DNA from: Sycon ciliatum
Lineage: Eukaryota > Porifera > Calcarea > Leucosolenida > Sycettidae
Reading direction: 5' to 3'
Length of the DNA stretch: 64,000 bases
NCBI RefSeq assembly: GCF_964019385.1
Contig: NC_088643.1
Coordinates: forward strand, 45,332,678 to 45,396,677
Shown: in pieces, positions 1 to 12,922 of the stretch
How the letters are laid out: every line of letters starts with the position of its first letter
Position numbering within the stretch: position 1 is the first letter of the stretch
Made by a program: the position numbers and the translations under genes
Notes under the pieces: model-generated
Told to the model about the DNA's origin: nothing
Seen by the model: the letters and a program-made list of their open reading frames with translations, nothing else
Databases searched by the model: none

Positions 1-3000
1 TGGGAGAAGACTCAGAAGAGGTTCATCAGTTGTGGACAGAGTAAAATCTACCACAACCGGTATTTGTGAAATCGTCCTGGACCAACCAGAAGGTCGCCGT
101 TGTCGTCGTCGTCCTCGACTTTGGGAATTTCCAGCATTCAACACGCCAATCTATTGTGGGGAGAGTGAGGCGGGTCCCAAAGAAGGTAAGTTCAATGGCA
201 TGCACCATGATTCTGTTGTGACTTTCCGACTCAAAGAGGCAGTGCGCCCTAACCTGCTATACTCGTAGTGCTCAAATGCTCATAATGGGCAGAGCTAGAG
301 CGTAGTACCCTGTGACTTTCTGACTCGTTACTATCGCAATAGTACAGCTATGTACATGTTACTGTACGTCCCGGACGCCCTACGGCTACGTAAGCATGAG
401 TGCACCCGCGGCCATAGCTAGCGGGAGGAGATCGCAGCTCCTCGTTGGAAATACAGTATACTATACCGCTATGACTGTGCAATAGCAGGTGACGCGAGTG
501 GTTGGACGACATGCTCATGCACTGATCTCACAATTAGACCAACTAAGTTACTTCACGATTTGATCTTCTGCGGTCAATAGAAGCGCAGCATGTACGTACA
601 ATGTACACGTACATTGTACGTGCATGAGAGTGTTAGCGAACAAACTTCCCTCAAGCCCCAGCCAGTTACTTCCAACTGCACCGCAGGCGACGGTTACCAT
701 GCCACAGGTTGGGATACACTCGGTGTCATGTAGGCAATGCCCCAGCTGACCCTTCATATTGTCACCATACTCTTACGTGCTTGCAGATCAGTAAACGAGT
801 CTTGATGAGTCGTTAGCATTCTGCAATCTTTCATAGGATACCAAGATACTTCAAAAGAAGTTCATTTAGTGCCATGCCCTAAAAGGTAAACGCCTCTTTT
901 ACTAGCGAATGAAACTCGTGAAAAGTGAACCGAGTAAAACCTCAAAGCAAAACAAAGAATACTAATATGGGCTATCATGACTGGGTTTGTCCTCTCCCCC
1001 TGTGGCTACAATCCCCACCCCTCGTTGGATGATGTCCACGCACTGCCCAATGAGAATCGAGCAGTTCGAGAAATCCTCGACTATTGTGCTATTGTGATCC
1101 CTGCTCCGATATCACGACGTCATGCAACCCCTGCATGGCGTGGAAAGGTATTCAAATTAATGTACATTTAGAATCGCGGATTGTGTATAGATAGATGCCG
1201 AGAAAGCTTTGTGAGAACCGCTCTCCAGTCTGTTGCCACTCTAGCCGGGCTGCACATCACAGAACACCCTATAGCCTAGTGCGACCTACAGTTCTGCTTA
1301 ACGTTACGAAGCAGTGTAGACATAGACAAAAGAGACTCTGTGAAGTGATCCTGACTATTAGCTAATATTCTATGCACACGTATTGCGAAAACGGATATCT
1401 TTCCGACTCTTGTGTCAGTTACCAACTATCCTCAAAAAGAAGGTAGAACTGCTAGAAGGATTAGTACACAAAATTATAGCAGACGATAGCAAGCGACATG
1501 TACATCAAGTATTTTGCGACGACATAACGCGCTCAATTCCTGTTTCGACTGAGCGACTGGAGGGTTAGCATTACACAGCTGATATTGCTGGAATGTCTCT
1601 ATCTCAGCAGACGTGCATCTTCGGGTGATGCAAATCGTGCCTTGATACAAGGTGTTGACAAGCACGCATACTCTATGTCACCTTGTGCACCTCTGGTTCT
1701 TCATCAGACTCTCAGACCGCCTCCGGTGGGCGCGTGTTCAAAAGCAAGGATCCCAAAACAGCCAGTCCAAACACAAGAATGATGTTGACTACTCAACAAC
1801 ATGTAGCAAGCCATAGACCTACGCATGACAATACTACTGCCAGTGGAGATTGAGACACCCGACTCACAGTGTACTAACTTGCTACCTTGGGATGCGAGTG
1901 GGGGTGAAGCAAAGTTCTTGTTTACCCACTCCTTCCAGTCGGGGTATTGAGTCAGGCATTCCGTGGCTCGAACGGCCGGCCGCCAACGTACATACTGCAG
2001 TTGTCATTGTTTGCGGGAAAAGGTGCATTGTCGACATGTCCATGATCGATAGGCCGTGAACGCAGGTAACATATGCTGCGACTACCCGATTGTTATGCTG
2101 TCCGCTCGCGGCCCCGTAATCCCAAACAGTACCTTGCCGTAATAGCCTGTAGGTTGTGTGTCGCTTGGCAGGAGTAGACCTTCTCGAAATTCGGAATCGT
2201 TTTCCTGCTGTTGTTGTTGTTGTTGAAGACGGCTATGAGGCGGATAATGACCGGCGATCAGGGCGTTGGCATGAGAGAGTCGAATGCAAGAGATAAAGAG
2301 ACCAGATGGTCTTCATACTGCGTACCCACGGTGCGTGTTGATGGAGCTGCGTTGGAACGCCGTTACGTAAAGCAATGCGTCTCCAGTTTCAGAGAGGGAA
2401 AGTCCGGGTACATAATTGGAATGCAGTCCATGCCAAACACTGGGCGTCGCGGTTCAGTCGACCACTCTTTCGCAGCATGCCGTGAATATTGTCACTAAAG
2501 TCATACATAATTAAAATATTATTCCGCTGAAGCTGCGACGTTTGCTGGGACAGGAATCCGGATCCATGCACGCCCTGGATGACGACGATACAGTCATAAC
2601 TACAGGTCATACGACGAACATAGCATGCGGGTATGTGTGCATGTGTGTACGTGACCTGTACCTTTCCCTCAGACTCCACCTCACTACTACACTGCACTGG
2701 GCATCAGCAGATACCAGCGCCATAATGCCATGGCATGGATGATACGAGCAGCATGTGAACGGATGTCCATTTACAACTAAGTACATGTACATGTAACTCA
2801 CTAAAACAATAACACACACTGACACAGTCATGCAGTAACTGTGCATTGCACTGTGGTGTGTTCAACTTTTTGGCAGGTCTACGCTCATGTTTATGTGTCA
2901 GTCGTGAGACTAAAAACAGCAATAATAGATGTAGTATACTGCAGTCGGGGGTGCAGGAAATCCGACACGGCGCCACATGGCCGCGTAGACAAATGCAAGA

Positions 3001-6000
3001 GCGAGCGCCTGGCCTTTCCGTTCTTTGGCCTGTCACGCATGCAGTACATGCCCAAGTGGAAATGGGCAAAAAACGGTACGGATTGCTATGAAGGGGTCGG
3101 GTTTCTTTGGCCCTGGGCACCTGCACTACCCGTGAGAGAGAGAGGGGGAGGGCTTAGAGAAACAGTCGGCTGCTGCAAGAAGGCTCCTTAGCATCCACCA
3201 TCTGGACCTGACTTGCTGTGACGAGTTCATTGTCCAAGAGGGAATCACAAATCCAATGTCCTGCTGGTGAACTTCACTTGGCACGTTTAAACAGCTTGCA
3301 TACTTTCACATGCACCACCACAAGATGCTGAACTTACTTCACAATGCTGGTTGTTACTAGTGGCTCCGGGTTAAGGACCAATCACAGGCACCAGCACGTG
3401 CAAGCAAGCTGGCATGGCTACGCATACAAGGTACATTGTACGTGTGCCTATTGTGAACGGACATGCACCTTGCTGGAGGAATGCATACACACGCACGTCT
3501 CCTGGCTATTGCACCGGTGACTTGCACCAGCACGCAAGCCCTGGAGAGAGAGAACGTGATTATAATTATTGTGATTTTCAATTCGTGGAAGCTGTCAGTC
3601 CAGACCTGTAACCGCAATGCCCTTGACGCATGAAGACGATCAGCAGACGTTGGAAAGAGCCTGGTAGTACCATAGCGAGTGCTTGCTTTGCCTGCAACGG
3701 AGCATGGCAGACTTAGGAGAACGCCTGGCACCATCATAGCTTGCTTTTCCTGCACAGGAGCATACTGTCCCTGCCTGGGCCTGGGTTAGAGAGTAGTGGT
3801 AACACATCTAACCGTAGAGTAATCCTGATAGCCTTAGTATCTTCTAGAAACAATCTACAAGTCAGCTGCAGGCAGTGCGACTGAGGACACCTTCACCACT
3901 GCACTGCACGAGCGCATGCATCCGCGGCATGTTGATGATCTACGGCGGGAGAGCCAATAAGGCAATTGCAATCCTGCATACTGGACAGTGCCCGGCCGAG
4001 CTGCTGGCGGATATTTTAGTCTTGGAAACGGTCGACGAGAGGACGGTTCTTGGCACCATGGCCTGTGCCTGGCCTGGCTTGGCAAGGCTGCTGGCACCCA
4101 AGGGTATGGTATGGAGTATGCGGATTTCATGTTTACAGTTCCTGGCTGCGTCTCCTCCTGGCCGCGTGCATGCTATGGCCTGGCTGCAGATGGGATCTGC
4201 TGTGCTGCTGCGCACCGCCACTTGGGTGGTCTTTCCATGGCGAATCATTGTCCCGTGAGGCTGCATTACTGCTACTAGTGACAAGAAGGGTCAATACAAA
4301 AGGGAAAAAGACGTTCGGAAAATTATCGAACGAGCAGCGTTTCGTTGTCCTTCCTGCCAAAAAGAGAAGGGTGAGCGGTGTCGGCCGGCCTTGATTTGTC
4401 ACGTGGATACCACGGCGTAAACTCTTTCCTTCTCCGCTTCATTACCCACTCTCAGACTCAGCCCCTTCGCTTTTTCGCCAAAGAGACAGCAAAAGCTAAG
4501 ATTTGCCTCTGGAAATCGAAGCACTTTGTAATGCGCACGCACACGAAACACTAGATCTTCTGAACCGTGTGGACGTCTCGTCCCTGCTGACGCTTGAAAC
4601 TTCGTGATCTAATACGTGGTGGTCGCGGATCAACCCTCCCTAAAGCGGATTGCCGTTGTATATCATTCTTGGTCTTCGATCAGCTTGAACGGTGCTCTTC
4701 ACCAGTGTCAAACAGTCGAAAACTGACCTCAAGACTGCTAGCCGCTGATACTCGAGGCTTACATCCGGAACTACAGCCAGTACAAGTGATGGAGCAAAAA
4801 AAACGTTTCTGCGATGTCTAGAATTCGTCTTTCGTACATCACTAGCAATCCACAACTACTTGTAGATCTACATGTACAGTTTGTGTCTCGTGAACCGGTG
4901 CTCGGATTTTACTGAACTGACACAGTGATAGGCAGGCGATGATTATTGACTGATCTTTGATGGCAGATCAGTGCAATAGACTGTCAGTGCATGAAGAAAG
5001 GTGCATGAAGCACCCGTATACGGCCGTAGTCCTGTCTGAGACGCGCAGCCTAGTCCTGCACCTTCCTACGCCACGCGCAGACGCCTGTATTTCAGACACG
5101 GCTCTATGAGTCTCCTCGGCGAATTTGGCGTCAATCCAGTGCCGTGCACTTGCGTCGCGTGATGTGGACACCGGACACATTCCTTCACGTTGCGCGGCTG
5201 CTGGGAGATCATAGCCGTGTGACCCCGGGGTCTGCTTTCCCTCGGGCAAATACGACTACTTGTCAAGTCCTGCGCTGAACACTAGAGCAATTGTGTGGCG
5301 ATTCGGCCTCGAACGTGCAGCTCACACACATCCGCCTCGCTCTTTGAGCTCGCCTGATGAATACACACTGCAATGTGGGGCCAGGGGTACAGCTACCTAT
5401 CCCCCCGCCTCAATGGCAGCAGACAGAAGGGCCGGGGCTAGCAAATCTCACTACCTTTCGTTGCGGGAAATACGCGGGGAGTGCAAGGGTAGTGTAGGCT
5501 TGGCAGCGAGCTATCAGTCTATCAGAGATGCTTAGGCACGGCAATTCTATTAAACAAGGGATCAAGTGGAAAGGTGAATCCTAGTGTACGTCCCTCGGCC
5601 AGGTTGAAGTCGTCAGGACTAGTAATCAGTTCAAGTTCAGCTGAGTTGGATAACTTCGAAAGACCACGAGCCAAACCTTCAGCGATTGAGGTGTGGATAG
5701 CGTTGAATGATTGGTAAGTACCTGATGTAGATCAGACAGACACAAACAGCGTCCATTCCGCCTGTACCGGTCGGGCAGAATGAGAGATAAGGCAGTCCTA
5801 GATCCTGAGGTGTTGTTTTCATTGTTGTTGACAACAATTGATGGTTGCAGGCAGCTCAGCGGGTGATCTGTCCACCCTTAGGGCTACTAGTCTGTAAACG
5901 GCTTGCTCGGAGTTCGAAACCGTCACGACTCGGGCCATCTGGGAATTTTTAGCGGCGGCTTGGACCAACATTGCTGCTTCTGCATGAAGAGCATATTATA

Positions 6001-6398
6001 AGGAATCGTGCAGAACCTTTGTAGGCTTGTTGCATGTAGCTAGATTGTTTTTGCATCCAGGTCATCAGGACCTTGTTTACGTTGCAAAGCAAATGGCTGT
6101 CCGCTTCTGCTCAAGTTCCAATTGGCTTGACCGGACCAGCCCGCCCTGTCCTCAATCATGCAGAAACTTCTTTATCTCGGTCCGCAGTTGTTGACAATTG
6201 ACAACTCTGCTGTTGTTCGGCACGCACTGTACATGTGCGGAATAATGTCTGTGTGCTGGCGTACAGCAGGTTCATCGGAACACGCACAGCAAGTAGTTTC
6301 ACTGGACAGCAGCAGCAGCCGTGACCATGGCCAATCCGTGGCTGATTGAGACGAGAGGAAGTGCATGGCTGCTGCCGGGCGCGAGTGGCCGAGGTCGA
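1..6398. other. No supported gene; scattered short ORFs
   Basis: Only short open frames (under about 130 codons) occur here on both strands, often overlapping each other antisense, and none resembles a family I know. Open frames near 977-1171 and 3855-4402 have no clear splice partners. A near-perfect palindrome built from GTAC steps lies at about 589-626. A short (GTT)n run lies near 2205-2224. The stretch may hold introns or upstream exons of the membrane-protein gene that follows, but nothing in the sequence proves that. Confidence 0.5.
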
Positions 6399-8032
6399 AT
6401 GCTACTGAACGCCTTGCTATTGTTGCTGATTGGAGCGGCCGAGTTTGGGTAAGTCAGTGTGATTCATCCCTTACGCCCTTGTTTTAGTATGGAGTGGGAG
6501 GGTGTGGAAGCCAAGGCGATCATTTCATTTTTTCCGGGGGGGGGGGGGGGAGTAGTGAGATGTCTGAGTACCCCAAAAAATGTTATAGAAAGCCTCGAAG
6601 GCCCGAGTGGCTAGCATCAAGGGAACTGAAACCGCGGCAAGGTAGCTGATGCCGGCGTGGGCCGGGGGTCATAGGGAATAGTGTTGGGGGGGGGGGGGGG
6701 GTATTCAAGTAGCCTGCGCCAATTGGGGACTCGCACGTGTTGCTCACTAACTTCTGGATGCCACAGATGATTTGTGGTTGCAAAAAGCAAAGCAGACTAC
6801 AGATGCCTACAAGCGGTGACACAAGACTCAGACGATAGCTCACTGAGCAGTAGGCAATACACATCTGCTTGCATAGTTGGTGTAGTTCAAGTAGTTTATA
6901 AAACTACCGTTATGTCGCGTATAAAAGCAGATGCTTACGGCCGTATAAGCCGGGGTTCAAACCATGCTTCCATTAAAGTTATGCTTCTATTCAAAACATG
7001 ACGTCAAAATCTTCAGTCTACACTGCACAGTGCAGTGAAATGTAATCACAATGCACAAGATCAGTGACCATTTCATAACAATGGTCATGCATGTAGTGTG
7101 GCGGTGCACATACATGTACTTGGACGTATGCTTCTATTCAAATCGTGCTTCTGTGTCCCGGCGCTCTTCAAAAAATCGGCTTCTATTCGAGTCATGCTTC
7201 TATACGGGTCATGCTTTTATACACGACACTACAGGATGCAATGCACTGCACATGGGGGGGGGGGGGGGGAGCATTCACTGTTGAAAGAAGACAAGGATAG
7301 ACGCAGGATGACGTCCAAGGTGCAGCACTGCATATTCAACTGCCCTGCGGGCCTTTCCCGCTGATCCGTTGCATCTCCCTGTATTGACATGCATGCACAC
7401 GTGTCCGAGAACTCCCAGACCAGTGTCTTGTCGCAAGCTCACAAGCTCCCGTATAGTCTCTACCATTTTTGCACGGACAACGGGGCTGATGCACCAAATG
7501 CTGCCAGCTAGCATGAATGCTATAATACAGTCTTCACTTGTTTGGTGTGCTCCTTCTCTGTGTCTATAGGGAGAGCTATATCTATGTACGAGAAGCATAT
7601 CGACATTGGAATGATCCATCTATCAGCTACTTTGACCAGGGCCTGACCGTGGAAAGCAACGCACCACAGGACTTAACCTACAGGGTATTCGAGATGCCGG
7701 CAGACATTCAGTACAACTCATCACAGCTTCACTATGATACGTACTTCTATGTTGTGTTCCGATGGGAAACGAACCCGGAATGCACCGCTGACGTCGTTTT
7801 CTATTCGAACAGTTTTACAAGGACCACTGACTACACTGATGTGTACAGTAACAATCCTGGCCAATCAGCCACACTTGCTGCCGCACTAAATGGAGATCTA
7901 TCAAACAACGTCGTTACACTGTCGCACAGTGAAGTGCAGATTCATTTCATCTCAATGGGTACTCCCCCGACTGATATCGGTTTTTCGGGATCCTTTGAAA
8001 GTAAGTCATTGCTGCTGATGTTTTCTGCCATT

Positions 8033-8063
<31 letters not shown>

Positions 8064-9730
8064 TTTTCTGCCGTTGCTGCTGCTCAGCGTACTGATCGAC
8101 ATGACTTCTGGTGTTGTATTAGCTGAACCCAGCCTGTCTGTGATTCACAGCATGGATAATACCAAACATCATATATAGAGCAAACATACATTAATAAGTA
8201 TAACCTCAGCAAAGGTGGTGTCGTGTTCAAATGGGCCGGGCAAACACCGACTGTAAACGCCTTGTTGAGTGGTGCAGGTTACTAAGGTTACTAAGTACGT
8301 GGGCCGGTCTGCTCATTGTGTGCACCGCAGGTGTTTGTAGTTTGCGTCGGAGGAGGAAGCGAGCAGCCGGCCAGAAGAAGCGTGCCATGCGCCGCCACAA
8401 GCTCCGCAAAGTATACCAGCACAGTGGAAGACTGTCAAAGAATGAAACACACATCGATCGAGTAAGTGATTGGCAGTCCTGCCATCGGATAGCAGAGTCT
8501 ATCCGAACCACTTCTCCTGGCAGTGTTGCGGGAACTGTTGCACAATCAGATTCACCAGTATCTTGCTTATATATGTGTTAGTGTTGGACAAACTATGGCC
8601 CGGATAACATGTACTGCACCATGTTCCGGGATCAGTGTTAGCCGCACCGGGGTCTAAGCCGCACCCCCTTTTCGGGCCCAAAACTCATAATTATCTCTTT
8701 TAGCATTCGGAGTACGAGCCGCACGTCCGATTTTGAATTTTTGGCCATCCAAACTTGATCGGCACTAGTACATACAAGACGTTTACCAATGGTTATTAAA
8801 AAAACAGCTGAGAAGCACGACTGAAGTTCCAGCAAAAAGTTCTTTGTTTGTCCCTGACTCTGAGCTGACAATACAGAAGCATCGTACAACTGCAATGATG
8901 GATTTCTGTGCATGAAAAGTATATAAAACGTAGTCCAATGACATCGTACATGCATGTTATGCATGGGACGCCATATCACCGGTTGATTCATGGCCAGCAT
9001 TCGGAGTCTAAGCCACAGGGGCGATTTTGAGTACTTTTAGGTGTTGCAAAGTGCGGCTCACACCCCGGAATATACGGTAAACCTTTGGGCCTTTCTTTTC
9101 CATTTTAATCCTTGGCTCTCCATGCGAGTCTAATATACAGTACCTGTTGTTGTTGGTACTTCTGAACTTGTAAATATCAGGCTTCTGTTCGTGAATGCAC
9201 AAGGCGATTTCCAACACCTTCAACTGAGGTGAAGGAGAAATATTGGAAGAGGTGTGAGGCGACGGTGGGAGTGGGGGAGGCCGGGAAGGAGTCATGAACT
9301 TGGCAGTTGGTGCATTTATACTGGGGCCTTTGGGAACTGCTTCCGGATTTCATCTGAGTAATTGTTCTTGTTGCGTGCGTGTGAATTTCCACTTGTGCAG
9401 AGCAAGTACGAGCACATCATGAAGTTCAAAATCGCAATGCTGCTGGGGAAAGTGTCCATGGCCGAGGCGTGTGACAGCAACTGCACCACTCGGCAGCTCA
9501 TGAGCATGCACAAGTGCTGCGAGCACTGGCAAAAGAATGGTATAACCCCGAACGCATGCCCAGGCCGCAGGCCATCAGCAGCTAGCGACCTGGAACTCTG
9601 CTCTCCGCACTACCCTCTTCAACAAAAGAGCCGCCTGCATAGACACGATAACAGCCGGGAGCATCGCAATCAACTCAGAAAGAGGCAGCAGAAGCAAGCA
9701 ATGGTGATCGAAGCTAAGCCACAGAAATGA
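6399..9730 (+). CDS. Candidate single-pass membrane protein: signal peptide, CUB-like domain, TM segment, cytoplasmic tail
   Basis: This gene is assembled from splice signals and reading frames; I do not recognise the family. Exon 1 (6399-6448) starts MLLNALLLLLIGAAEFG, a signal peptide, and ends at a GTAAGT donor in phase 2. Exon 2 (7570-8000) enters in the matching phase and encodes about 140 residues; its end (VTLSHSEVQIHFIS... GFSGSFE) resembles the last strands of a CUB domain, though cysteines are scarce. A later exon (about 8278-8461) encodes a hydrophobic stretch followed by RRRRKR, typical of a membrane anchor with a basic cytoplasmic side, and ends in phase 0 at GTAAGT. A last exon (9401-9730) continues in phase 0 for 109 residues to a stop. 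Exon 2 leaves in phase 1 but the membrane exon enters in phase 2, so a small exon is probably missing between 8001 and 8277. The exon 1/exon 2 join is the strongest part; linkage to the last two exons is weaker. Confidence 0.4.
6536..7269. repeat. Three poly-G tracts of 15-16 bases
   Basis: Uninterrupted G runs lie at about 6536-6550, 6686-6701 and 7254-7269, all inside the first intron of the candidate membrane-protein gene. Homopolymer lengths this long are error-prone in assemblies, so the exact counts are uncertain. Confidence 0.8.
8616..9077. mobile_element. Degenerate MITE of the CCGTATTTTCCGG family
   Basis: The right end reads, on the minus strand, TTACCGTATATTCCGGGG followed by GAGCCGCAC; the left end carries a decayed version (ATGTTCCGGGATCA, then TTAGCCGCAC). 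The same terminal words occur in better-preserved copies at 12437-12775 and 59551-59751. Inside, the phrase GCATTCGGAGT followed by a GCCRCA word occurs twice, near 8704 and 8998. It sits in the last intron of the candidate membrane-protein gene. Left boundary uncertain. Confidence 0.5.
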
Positions 9731-10104
9731 GCCAAGAGACTTCGCTTGCAGCGAGAGCGGGCATGATGCGGAGGCCACCCCAAACAACACAACTCATCTC
9801 TCCAATCTAGATGCTCCAGTCATGTCCAACCATGCGGTGGCGGCTTTCCAGCAGCCAGTGCCTTCGGATATGGCGTGCAATTGACCTGCAGATTCACTAG
9901 CCGCTGACGGGCAGTCATCTGTATGCACCCTGACTTCTATTTAAGCACACTTTATAGACCGTGTTTCTGTCCGAGCGATAGCAACGTTCACCAAGTAGGG
10001 GTACATAACTTAGGTAACACAGACAGATGTGTCGCTAGCTACGCCATGTAAGCTAGGCACATTCGATTATCATTGTGTTCAATTATTCTAAGCATACACG
10101 CGCG

Positions 10105-10144
<40 letters not shown>

Positions 10145-11259
10145 GACAAACAGATATAGCAGCAAGTAGCACTGAAACCGTACACTTCTCTGGCTGGCAA
10201 CATGAAGCAATCGCTAGCTATGAGCACAGCCACACGTTAGCTGCCATGTGCACAATCCGAATTCTCTGTTTAACGTTTAACTTAAGGTACTCTCTGCCAC
10301 CCTTGAACGAGAAAGTTTCATGGCACAGTTCATGTTATTTGATGAGGAGACAATGTTGAGCACTAGCTGAAGTGCATGACTGCTCGGGCGTAGTTTACCT
10401 TCGCTTTCTTTCATTCTGTCCCAGTCAACCTATCACATTAAATATGCGGAGATTGGCGGTGCTTTCATTAAGTAAGAGTATCTATTGGTATACATGACAT
10501 ACTTCTAAATACTTGTAAGTATCTGAATAGGTTAGACAGTGTAGACACGCATTATGTGCTACTCATCCATTTAAAATGCTTGCTTGCTTGGAAGAATGAC
10601 GTGCATATGCACAACTAAGCTACGGAGTGTTTGGCAGCTTTGGTGGGCCAGTGTGACAGTCGTGAGATCTTCTCAAGCCGATTGTCTTCCAGGAATGGTT
10701 CCTGTGATATTGTTGGTGCAATTGGCATGACGCAGCCGGATCCTCGAACTATGTTAAAAGCAGGGGTTTGCACTTGAACTGAGCTGCCGGTGTTAAAGTC
10801 GTAACTGGCGCATTCGCAGCCACTCCAATCCAGATAGACGCGAACGATCGGTATGTCAGTGGATTTTTTAAACCGAGTGTGTCAGCCGGCTCGCACTTTT
10901 GGAATACTAGTACCCACCGGTTGTCTCGTTCCCCATCCAGGCGTGTTGCAAACGAGAATCTCAGTGGTGCAAGAGCAAGTTTGCCAGTTGAGCGGACGAC
11001 GCACAGCATGCCAACACCCAAGTATAGTGTTAAGTGACCAATGGAACGTACAACTGTCCTGTATACAACGCCAGGCTCGCCCCCCAGGTGTGTGCATGTC
11101 ACAGTTGAATTCCATCAAAACCTGTATTCTAAACGTAACTGCAACAACTAATTGCTCAAGGACAACTCCGCATCGGTCACTAACTTCACCAGAGCAACCT
11201 ACCGCTATACCCCGTCCTATCCTACAGAAGTGGGAGATACACACTTCACAAGTCAGTTA
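9731..11259. other. Intergenic; CA microsatellite, unassigned ORFs
   Basis: A (CA)n run occupies about 10108-10140. Between about 10750 and 11260 both strands are open for 115-135 codons. The plus-strand frame (10853-11260) is rich in cysteine and N-glycosylation-type motifs, but I see no family match and no clear splice sites, so I do not call a gene. Confidence 0.45.
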
Positions 11260-11859
11260 GGGAGCATCTCATAAGTTCGCATTTATTTTGCAAACGTAAC
11301 GCATTTCGAATAGACTTTACCCCCCTACCTCCCCCCTCTATTCGAAAGTCTTATCGCACATTTTCTGTGTTTATCTACTGTACACGTCCATGCCCCATAC
11401 TATGGTATGCTTATGTACATGATTGTACAGTCATGTACATGTACATGGATATGAATGTTTTGCTAGAGCGGTCGTGAATGGCATACAGTAGTACTGCATT
11501 TACTGAGTACAAGTACAATCAATGACAGGTACACGCACATAAACATAGTTCCTCCACAACATAACAACTGTACTGCTGTAAACCCTGGCCAGGTACATGG
11601 TTTGATCAGGCTGGTGTGACATTTGACACCTCTGAGTAGCCTGCATGCATGCAGTGCAAGGGTTAGCTGATCTGCAAACACAGGTAGATCTCAACCTAAA
11701 CACACTCATTTGCTGCAGGGATCTAGCAAGGTAGTAGATTGTACAGTTCCAGAAAATGTGCGAACAGTCATCTTTCTATTCGAAAAGGGCGCTACCCCCT
11801 ACCCCCGTTTCGAAATGCGTTACGTTTAGAAACAAAATGCGAACTTATGAGATGCTCCC
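11260..11859. mobile_element. 600-bp Harbinger-like MITE, copy 1
   Basis: The element has long terminal inverted repeats starting GGGAGCATCTCATAAGTTCG and ends with the reverse complement. It is flanked on both sides by TTA, a 3-bp target duplication. Copy 2 at 54715-55314 is the same length, looks identical by eye, and is flanked by TAA. A TWA target and G-rich inverted termini are typical of the PIF/Harbinger superfamily. The interior holds only short open frames, so it must be moved by a transposase encoded elsewhere. Confidence 0.85.
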
Positions 11860-12436
11860 TTAGAGGACAGTAGTGCACATCAAGAATCTCAGCCAGCCAA
11901 CACCGTTGTCATGGTAACTAGAAAACATAGTCAGAGGTGTCATAGCTCGGCATAAAATAAAGTACTGAGAGTCTGATACTGAGTATGGTCGATGACCTGG
12001 CACCGTCCTGCTCCAACAAATATCCAATGTGCAAACCAACTCGGAAATATCAGACAAATGCGGAAGGAGATGACTTTGTGAACGAACTGCATCAAATTGT
12101 CCTTTCTTCTCTCTGTATTTATTATTGGCTCAGTGTCCGAGATCAATTCAATGTGGCTTCCCGTGCCATTGTCCTGATCACGTTGAAAGCCAGGAGCCCT
12201 CAGGCGTACGCCCCTCGGGTTAACTTGCCAGGCACAAACACGCCTCCCAGCACCACGCACGAACCAATAACATGACATTGTACTGATATGCAGAGTTCCA
12301 CACTCTTGGGGCCCCAGGGCCTTGATCGACTGCAAGGCTCCGCCAAAAATGGTCACTTTGCATGAGGTACATGTAGATGATGTGTGCAGCACAGCGTGTC
12401 AGGTAGGTAGGGGTTTCCAGATTATCTTTTTGAATA

Positions 12437-12775
12437 CCGTATTTCCGCAAATAGTAGGCCGGTCTACTATTTTTTTCAAACTCGTCCTAACCCGGCCTTA
12501 TAATTGAGGACGGTCTTGTATTGGAGGACGGTCTTTTACTCTTTCAACCCAGTTTGACCCCCCGGTCTTCTATTTTTCGCCACACAGTTTTACCCCCGTT
12601 CTTCCATTTTCTTCTACACAGTTTGAGCACGGTTTTCTATTTTTCTCATCCTCATTTAGTAGGCCCGGTCTTCTAATCGGAGACGGTCTTGTATTTTTCA
12701 ATTGCTCCCTGCCCCGGCCTTGTATTCGAGGAAGGCGTTGTATACGAGGACGGTCTTTTATTTCCGGAAATACGG
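12437..12775. mobile_element. 339-bp MITE, CCGTATTTCCG termini, TA target
   Basis: Both ends read CCGTATTTCCG followed by S and AAATA in inverted orientation, and both are flanked by TA. The interior repeats phrases such as GGACGGTCTTNTA several times in one orientation. TA duplication points to the Tc1/mariner group; that assignment is inference. Confidence 0.65.
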
Positions 12776-12922
12776 TAATGGAGTGTTTTTTGGATCTTTG
12801 GAATTTTTCGAATTTTGCTGTTTTCCGTGATTTTTCGCAAATTCGACAATTTTCCGGAACATTTTGCCAAATTCTACCTTTTTTATACCTTTTTTCGAGG
12901 TGTGTTGAAAATCTGAGGGACC

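Noticed and set aside
3855..4402. Several overlapping 90-127 codon frames on both strands
   Set aside because: Mutually overlapping antisense frames with no recognisable domain or splice context; GC-rich sequence leaves frames open by chance.
5848..5930. tRNA- or SINE-like boxes (CAGCTCAGCGGG and GAGTTCGAAACC)
   Set aside because: The boxes deviate from consensus and no cloverleaf stems could be drawn; probably chance.
10853..11260. 135-codon frame ending exactly at the MITE boundary
   Set aside because: I considered that the MITE truncated a gene, but the stop TAG is also present in the reconstructed empty site, and the frame has no family match.
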